Shown piece by piece: positions 6,279 through 9,864 of a stretch of DNA of 9,864 bases. The first letter of the stretch is position 1, and each line of letters opens with the position of its first letter. The notes under the pieces were generated by a model, which did no database searches, was not told where the DNA came from, and worked only from the letters and a program-made list of their open reading frames with translations. Source of the stretch: Elusimicrobia bacterium CG06_land_8_20_14_3_00_38_11 (lineage in GTDB: Bacteria > Elusimicrobiota > UBA8919); assembly GCA_002780205.1 (NCBI GenBank), contig PEVQ01000161.1, forward strand, positions 1-9,864. The letters run 5' to 3'. Made by a program: the position numbers and the translations under genes.

Positions 6279-7813
6279 CGGCAATTAAAAATTATCAATT
6301 AAAAATTAAAAATGTCATGCTGAACTTGTTTCAGCATCTGTATCAGCATCTCTTTAGACCCCGAAACAAGTTCGGGGTGACACTTTGTGTCATTTTTCAT
6401 TTTTCATTTTTCATTTTTAATTGTCTCTATTCCCAGCAACTTCAGGAAATTGAGGTAAAATCCGGCGATACGCTATGGAGTGTAGCGAATTATTATCTTA
6501 AAGAACCTTCCCGTTGGCCGGAGATTTTAAAATTTAACAACATTACCGCCGACCCCAATAATGTTTTGCCCGGGATGAAACTAAAAATTCCGGTTTTGCT
6601 TATAAGAGAACAGTTGCGTTCTTCAACGGTTATATCGGTTACCCGCGAGGTAAAAATGCGGCGTCAGGCAGAAATGGACTGGACAGATGCAAAATCGAAT
6701 ACAAAACTTTATAACAAAGACGGCATAAGAACGCTTGAAAGTTCATATACAGAGATAAAATCACCGTCGGGCAATTTGATGACGATAGGTCCTTCATCGC
6801 TTGTTATAATTCAGCCGGAGGAAAAATCGGAAGAAACGCGGCTTTTGTCGGGCGAAATAAGAACATCAAATATACCGATAAGAACTCCGACAGCTTTCGT
6901 TATGCCGAAAATTACTCCCCAAACTCCTGTCGCCGATTATAAGACAAAGGTCAAAGAAGACCAGTCAACAGTCGTTGCCGTCTATAAAGGTGCAGTTGAT
7001 GTGAGTGCAAAAAATAAAACGATAATGGTTCCGGAGGGTTTTTCTACTGAGGTGAAAATAAATTTACCGCCGATGGAACCCAAAAAACTTCCGCCCAACA
7101 TAGATTTTCCCGCCGACCTTGTTGAGCCAAAAATCGGTTCTCAAATTAACACTCAAATAAAAGATGTAAAGCAAGATATCGGGGAAATCAATATCGGGGG
7201 GCAACTGTCAAAATCCGCTTCGTCCTCGTCGTGGCTGGATATAACTCACTATCATATTCAAATTGCGAAGGATAAAAATTTTATAAATATGGTGTATGAT
7301 GAAATCAAGCCGATATATGAGAAATTTGATGTCAAAGAAGTGAACATTTCTGAAGGTAAATATTTTTGGCGGGTTGCCTATCTGGATTCTTCCGGCGCAG
7401 AGGGTATAATTTCATCGTCAAAAGAAATTTTTTTGGATAAAACCCTGCCCGCTCTTAAAATTGATGAGCCGGCCGATGGCACAAAGTTTGCCGATAAAAC
7501 TATAAAAATAAAAGGTATTGCCGAGGTGAAATCACTTGTTGATATAAATGGTGACTATGTTACTATTGACCCCGACGGGAAATTCACTTCTGATGTTTCT
7601 TTAATACCCGGTGAAAATATTATAAAGGTTAACTCAAAAGATTCTTCCGGGAATATATCAACCGTTTCAATAAAAGTTTATCAGACGACAAAAACCGAAG
7701 GAGGAATAACACAAAAGAAAAAAAGTTTTTTTTCTACGCCGCTCGGAATTGTAATTTCAGTTATAACAGTTGGCGGATTGATCGTGGTGACCGTTATTAC
7801 AATCGGAGGATAG
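6269..7813 (+). CDS. Exported LysM/FecR-domain protein with Big-like domain and C-terminal membrane helix
   Basis: 514 residues. The unusually long N-terminus (1-55) is almost wholly encoded by palindromic repeat D and ends in a hydrophobic stretch (FGVTLCVIFHFSFFIF, 35-50) with possible cleavage after LYS (53-55). The mature part has a LysM domain (about 60-110; IEVKSGDTLWSVANYY), a FecR-like beta domain (about 135-265), an Fn3-like segment (about 320-390; YFWRVAYLD), a glucodextranase-B/Big-like domain (about 394-472; PADGTKFADKTIKIKGIAEV) and a C-terminal hydrophobic helix (about 490-511) ending in GG. LysM binds peptidoglycan; LysM+FecR proteins are known in several diderm phyla but poorly characterised. 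It overlaps the kinase gene by ten bases and has AGGTG four bases before the ATG. A periplasmic protein bridging cell wall and membrane, perhaps reporting to the kinase, is an inference. An in-frame ATG at 6317 is an alternative start. Confidence 0.85.
   Translation: MRITAIKNYQLKIKNVMLNLFQHLYQHLFRPRNKFGVTLCVIFHFSFFIFNCLYSQQLQEIEVKSGDTLWSVANYYLKEPSRWPEILKFNNITADPNNVLPGMKLKIPVLLIREQLRSSTVISVTREVKMRRQAEMDWTDAKSNTKLYNKDGIRTLESSYTEIKSPSGNLMTIGPSSLVIIQPEEKSEETRLLSGEIRTSNIPIRTPTAFVMPKITPQTPVADYKTKVKEDQSTVVAVYKGAVDVSAKNKTIMVPEGFSTEVKINLPPMEPKKLPPNIDFPADLVEPKIGSQINTQIKDVKQDIGEINIGGQLSKSASSSSWLDITHYHIQIAKDKNFINMVYDEIKPIYEKFDVKEVNISEGKYFWRVAYLDSSGAEGIISSSKEIFLDKTLPALKIDEPADGTKFADKTIKIKGIAEVKSLVDINGDYVTIDPDGKFTSDVSLIPGENIIKVNSKDSSGNISTVSIKVYQTTKTEGGITQKKKSFFSTPLGIVISVITVGGLIVVTVITIGG
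6282..6423. repeat. Composite palindromic repeat D, inside a coding sequence
   Basis: Outer AT-rich arms (6282-6314 and 6391-6423) are reverse complements at 28 of 33 positions; the right arm repeats CATTTTT at a 7-base step. Nested within are two GC-richer arms (6314-6339 and 6356-6381; 20 of 26 paired). Each is also a hairpin on its own: TGCTGAA...TTCAGCA (6318-6336) and ACCCCGAA...TTCGGGGT (6358-6378). CAGCATCT occurs twice close together. The element starts 13 bases into the LysM/FecR gene and is open throughout in that frame. The peptide VMLNLFQHL that it encodes is, to my recollection, a common repeat-derived peptide in bacterial genomes. Confidence 0.9.
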
Positions 7814-7820
7814 AGAGACA

Positions 7821-7884
7821 GAGATTAAGAGATTAAGAGATTAGGGTTACCTCTAATTTCCTAATTTCCATTTTCCTAATCTCC
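7821..7884. repeat. Palindromic repeat E (GAGATTAA / TTTCCTAA family)
   Basis: The left arm has GAGATTAA twice and then GAGATTAGG at an 8-base step (7821-7845). The right arm has CTAATTTC-like units and a perfect match, CCTAATCTC (7875-7883), to the reverse complement of 7837-7845. It fills almost all of the 81-base spacer between the LysM/FecR gene and the response regulator gene. There is no T-run, so it is not an obvious terminator. Confidence 0.8.
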
Positions 7885-7894
7885 GGTATTAGTT

Positions 7895-8821
7895 ATGGCA
7901 AAAATATTTGCTGTCGACGACGATTTTGGAATATCCGAACTGATAAAAATCACCCTTGAAAAAGAAGGGCATACTGTCATATCGTTTAATAACGGGCAGG
8001 ATGCATATGAATCGGCATTAAAAGAAATACCTGATTTGATTATTCTTGATGTTATGATGCCGAAAATGAATGGTTATGAGGTCTGTGAAAAACTTAAGGA
8101 AACCCCGTCAACCCGTCTGCTTCCGATTATCATGCTTACATCGCAATCACAGACTAAAGATAAAATTACAGGTCTTAAATTAGGCGCCGACGACTATCTA
8201 ACGAAGCCGTTTGACCCGTATGAACTTGCTGCTCGCGTTGAAGGAATTCTTAACAGGTATCACGAGACCCGCGCCGTAAATCCTCTGACCGGACTTCCTG
8301 GAAATGTTTCAATTGAAAAAGAAATCACAAAAAGAATTTCCTCCGGAGAAAAATTTGCGGTGCTTTGGATTGACCTTGATAATTTCAAATCATTCAATGA
8401 TAATTATGGTTTTGAAAAAGGTGATTTTATAATAAAGGAAACGGCTAATTTCATAATTGATGCGGTAAAAAATCACGGGACAGTTTTGGATATGATTGGT
8501 CACCTCGGCGGCGATGATTTTATAGTTGTGACGACTTGCGACTGCGCCGAAAATATCTGTCTGCATTTGATTGAACTTTTTGACGAAAATATATCGGCAT
8601 ATTATTCGGATGAAGACAGGTCCCGCGGATATATTATTTCAAAAGACCGTCTCGGAAAAGTTCAGGCGTTTCCGTTAATGTCCGTCTCAATAGGTATTGT
8701 GACAAACGAAATACGCAACTTTACCCATTATGCCCAACTTGCCGAACTTGCCGCCGAAGTAAAAGCGGTTGCGAAAGAAATTCCGAAATCATCTTATTTT
8801 AAAGACAGAAGAAAGGCATAA
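7895..8821 (+). CDS. Response regulator: receiver domain plus variant GGDEF (GGDDF) domain
   Basis: 308 residues. The receiver (about 1-120) is complete, with acidic pocket D8-D10, phospho-acceptor D52 (LDVMMPKMNG), T82 and K104 (TKPF). The second domain (about 128-300) follows the diguanylate cyclase fold: NPLTGLPGN, WIDLDNFKSFNDNYGFEKGD (158-177), signature GGDDF (205-209) and SVSIGIV (264-269). Cyclases normally have GG(D/E)EF; here the fourth residue, usually Glu, is Asp. The RxxD inhibitory site upstream is absent. A stretch at about 236-260 (YYSDEDRSRGYIISKDRLG) matches an insertion I recall from a receiver-GGDEF subfamily in diverse bacteria. It could make c-di-GMP weakly, bind GTP as a regulator, or be inactive. 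Gene order suggests H477 of the upstream kinase as phosphodonor. No Shine-Dalgarno is visible before the ATG; MAKIFAVDDD fits the receiver start well. Confidence 0.9.
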   Translation: MAKIFAVDDDFGISELIKITLEKEGHTVISFNNGQDAYESALKEIPDLIILDVMMPKMNGYEVCEKLKETPSTRLLPIIMLTSQSQTKDKITGLKLGADDYLTKPFDPYELAARVEGILNRYHETRAVNPLTGLPGNVSIEKEITKRISSGEKFAVLWIDLDNFKSFNDNYGFEKGDFIIKETANFIIDAVKNHGTVLDMIGHLGGDDFIVVTTCDCAENICLHLIELFDENISAYYSDEDRSRGYIISKDRLGKVQAFPLMSVSIGIVTNEIRNFTHYAQLAELAAEVKAVAKEIPKSSYFKDRRKA

Positions 8822-8829
8822 AAATGAAA

Positions 8830-8906
8830 CCATGAAGCACACGAATAAACACGAATAATAAAAATTGTAGGCACGAATTCATTCGTGCAAATTAGTGCTA
8901 ATTCGT
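8830..8906. repeat. Palindromic repeat F (CACGAAT / ATTCGTG family)
   Basis: CACGAAT units lie at 8840, 8850 and 8872. The reverse complement ATTCGTG lies at 8881, with degenerate copies at 8891 and 8901, so units on each arm are mostly spaced by 10 bases. The centre is a perfect 8-bp stem (8871-8878 with 8881-8888) around two bases. It fills the 100-base spacer before the O-antigen-ligase-like gene; no promoter or T-run is seen. Confidence 0.85.
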
Positions 8907-8910
8907 AGAC

Positions 8911-8914
8911 GAGG
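8911..8914 (+). promoter_or_regulatory. Shine-Dalgarno of the O-antigen-ligase-like gene
   Basis: GAGG seven bases before ATG 8922, directly after the right arm of palindromic repeat F. It supports this start. Confidence 0.6.
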
Positions 8915-8921
8915 TTTTCTT

Positions 8922-9864
8922 ATGGGAAAAACAGGTGAAATACCGTTACAGAATAAATTTTTTCAAATCATTATTTTCCTGTCAGGTATATTATTTTTTT
9001 TAATTCCGCTCGTGCCGGATGAAAAAATTACAAGATGGAAACTATGGTTTTTAGAAACCGGACTTTTTTCAATTATTATTTTATGGACGGTTCACAAATT
9101 ATTTTACGACAAAATCAACCTTAAGATTTCTCAGTTAAATAAACCGGTGTTTGTCTGGTTTGTTTTTGTTGTTTTTATGTATATAATTTCTAAAAATAAA
9201 CATGTGGCGGAATTGGAACTTTATAGAGTGATTGTTTCGTCGGCGAGTTTTTTTCTTTTTTCCGAGTTATACGATAATAAACAAAATAGAAATACCGTTA
9301 TAAATTTTTGGGTGAGCGGAGGTTTCCTTGCGGCAATATACGGGATTATGACCCATTACGGCGGGTTCTGGATTGTAATAACGCCGCAGGTTGACAGAAT
9401 TTTTTCCACTTTCGGAAACCCCATATTTTTTGCCGCATTTCTTGTTGCTACAATTCCACTTGCAGTTTTTAAGTTGATACAGGAAAGGGAGCCATCATAC
9501 AAGGTTCTATGGTTTTTCATTTTAATTTCTTTTCTTATTGCGTTGTATCTTACAAAAACCCGAGCGGGATGGATTGCTTTTATCGTCTCAAGTATATCTT
9601 TTATTTTTTTATCATTGGATTCAAAAGCCAAAAAAAAATTAATTCTAATTTTTATCTTGGTAATTTTTGGATTTTTGTTTACTTTGAAAACAAAAAATAT
9701 TTGGATAGGTCGGCAGATAATTGCCATTGTTGAACCAATTGAAGATACTTTGGAAATGAAAAATGTCTTGATGCGTCAGCAGGGGCATCTTGTTATCTGG
9801 CGCGACTCATTAAGAATGCTTTTTGATAAACCGGTTTTTGGCGTCGGACTCGGCAGTTTCCATA
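8922..9864 (+). CDS. O-antigen ligase/polymerase-like (Wzy_C) membrane protein, 3'-truncated by the window edge
   Basis: The frame from ATG 8922 is open to the window end (314 residues seen). It begins with a short soluble stretch and then many hydrophobic helices (for example about 14-31, 48-60, 76-90, 104-114, 128-143, 167-184, 196-210, 217-231 and 239-254), as in the 10-12-helix Wzy/WaaL family. Family-like motifs are FSTFGNPIFFAAFL (161-174), TKTRAGW (211-217) and, after a large loop, the segment IWRDSLRMLFDKPVFGVGLGSFH (292-314), which corresponds to the Wzy_C region that continues beyond the window. These proteins use undecaprenyl-linked glycans in the inner membrane to polymerise O-antigen, attach it to lipid A-core or glycosylate proteins. 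Ligase and polymerase cannot be separated by sequence at this level. GAGG at 8911 supports the start. Neighbouring glycan genes probably continue downstream. Confidence 0.85.
   Translation, partial: MGKTGEIPLQNKFFQIIIFLSGILFFLIPLVPDEKITRWKLWFLETGLFSIIILWTVHKLFYDKINLKISQLNKPVFVWFVFVVFMYIISKNKHVAELELYRVIVSSASFFLFSELYDNKQNRNTVINFWVSGGFLAAIYGIMTHYGGFWIVITPQVDRIFSTFGNPIFFAAFLVATIPLAVFKLIQEREPSYKVLWFFILISFLIALYLTKTRAGWIAFIVSSISFIFLSLDSKAKKKLILIFILVIFGFLFTLKTKNIWIGRQIIAIVEPIEDTLEMKNVLMRQQGHLVIWRDSLRMLFDKPVFGVGLGSFH

Noticed and set aside
7821..7884. Repeat E as a Rho-independent terminator
   Set aside because: The stem is AT-rich and interrupted, with no following T-run.
8830..8906. Operator or attachment site for a phage or integron
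   Set aside because: No integrase, tRNA or second att-like copy is in the window, and the palindrome fits the same pattern as the other spacer repeats.
9356..9733. Open frames on both strands within the O-antigen-ligase-like gene
   Set aside because: The + strand frame from 8922 has clear family motifs and runs to the window end; these are shadows.

Overview
The window is AT-rich DNA, roughly 40% GC by eye, with all seven or eight genes on the + strand. It most likely comes from a Gram-negative (diderm) bacterium: there is a DegP/HtrA periplasmic protease, a LysM/FecR cell-wall protein, and the start of an O-antigen-ligase-like polytopic protein. Two features recall deep-branching candidate phyla known mainly from metagenomes, such as Elusimicrobiota or Omnitrophota: the protein mix (LysM+FecR fusion, GH57-like protein, receiver plus GGDEF-like protein) and spacers packed with short palindromic repeats. 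That placement is a guess. I saw no tRNA, rRNA, CRISPR array, transposase or convincing sigma-70 promoter.

Layout: 1-540 is the 3' part of a class II aldolase/adducin-family gene. 619-1104 encodes a small membrane-anchored protein with one CBM48/AMPK-type glycogen-binding domain. 1140-2534 encodes an exported protein that looks like a shortened, catalytically dead relative of GH57 amylases with a DOMON-like C-terminal domain. 2668-4182 (HtrA protease), 4179-6278 (sensor histidine kinase) and 6269-7813 (LysM/FecR/Big-type protein) overlap end to end and look like one operon for sensing and maintaining the cell envelope. 7895-8821 is a response regulator with a receiver and a variant GGDEF domain, possibly the partner of the kinase. 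8922 to the window end is the 5' part of a Wzy/WaaL-type O-antigen ligase/polymerase gene.

The most striking feature is outside the protein families. Every spacer longer than about 50 bp (five cases counting the 541-618 spacer and excluding the overlaps), plus the 5' ends of two genes, carries a short imperfect palindrome. There are six in 9.9 kb, each with its own core sequence. Most share one design: a 5-8 base unit repeated at 7-10 base steps on the left arm, and its reverse complement repeated on the right arm. Three run into coding sequence. One supplies the last residues and stop codon of the aldolase gene, one sits inside the signal-peptide region of the GH57-like protein, and one encodes most of the signal-peptide region of the LysM protein. 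This resembles in principle the Rickettsia palindromic elements, which insert in frame into genes.
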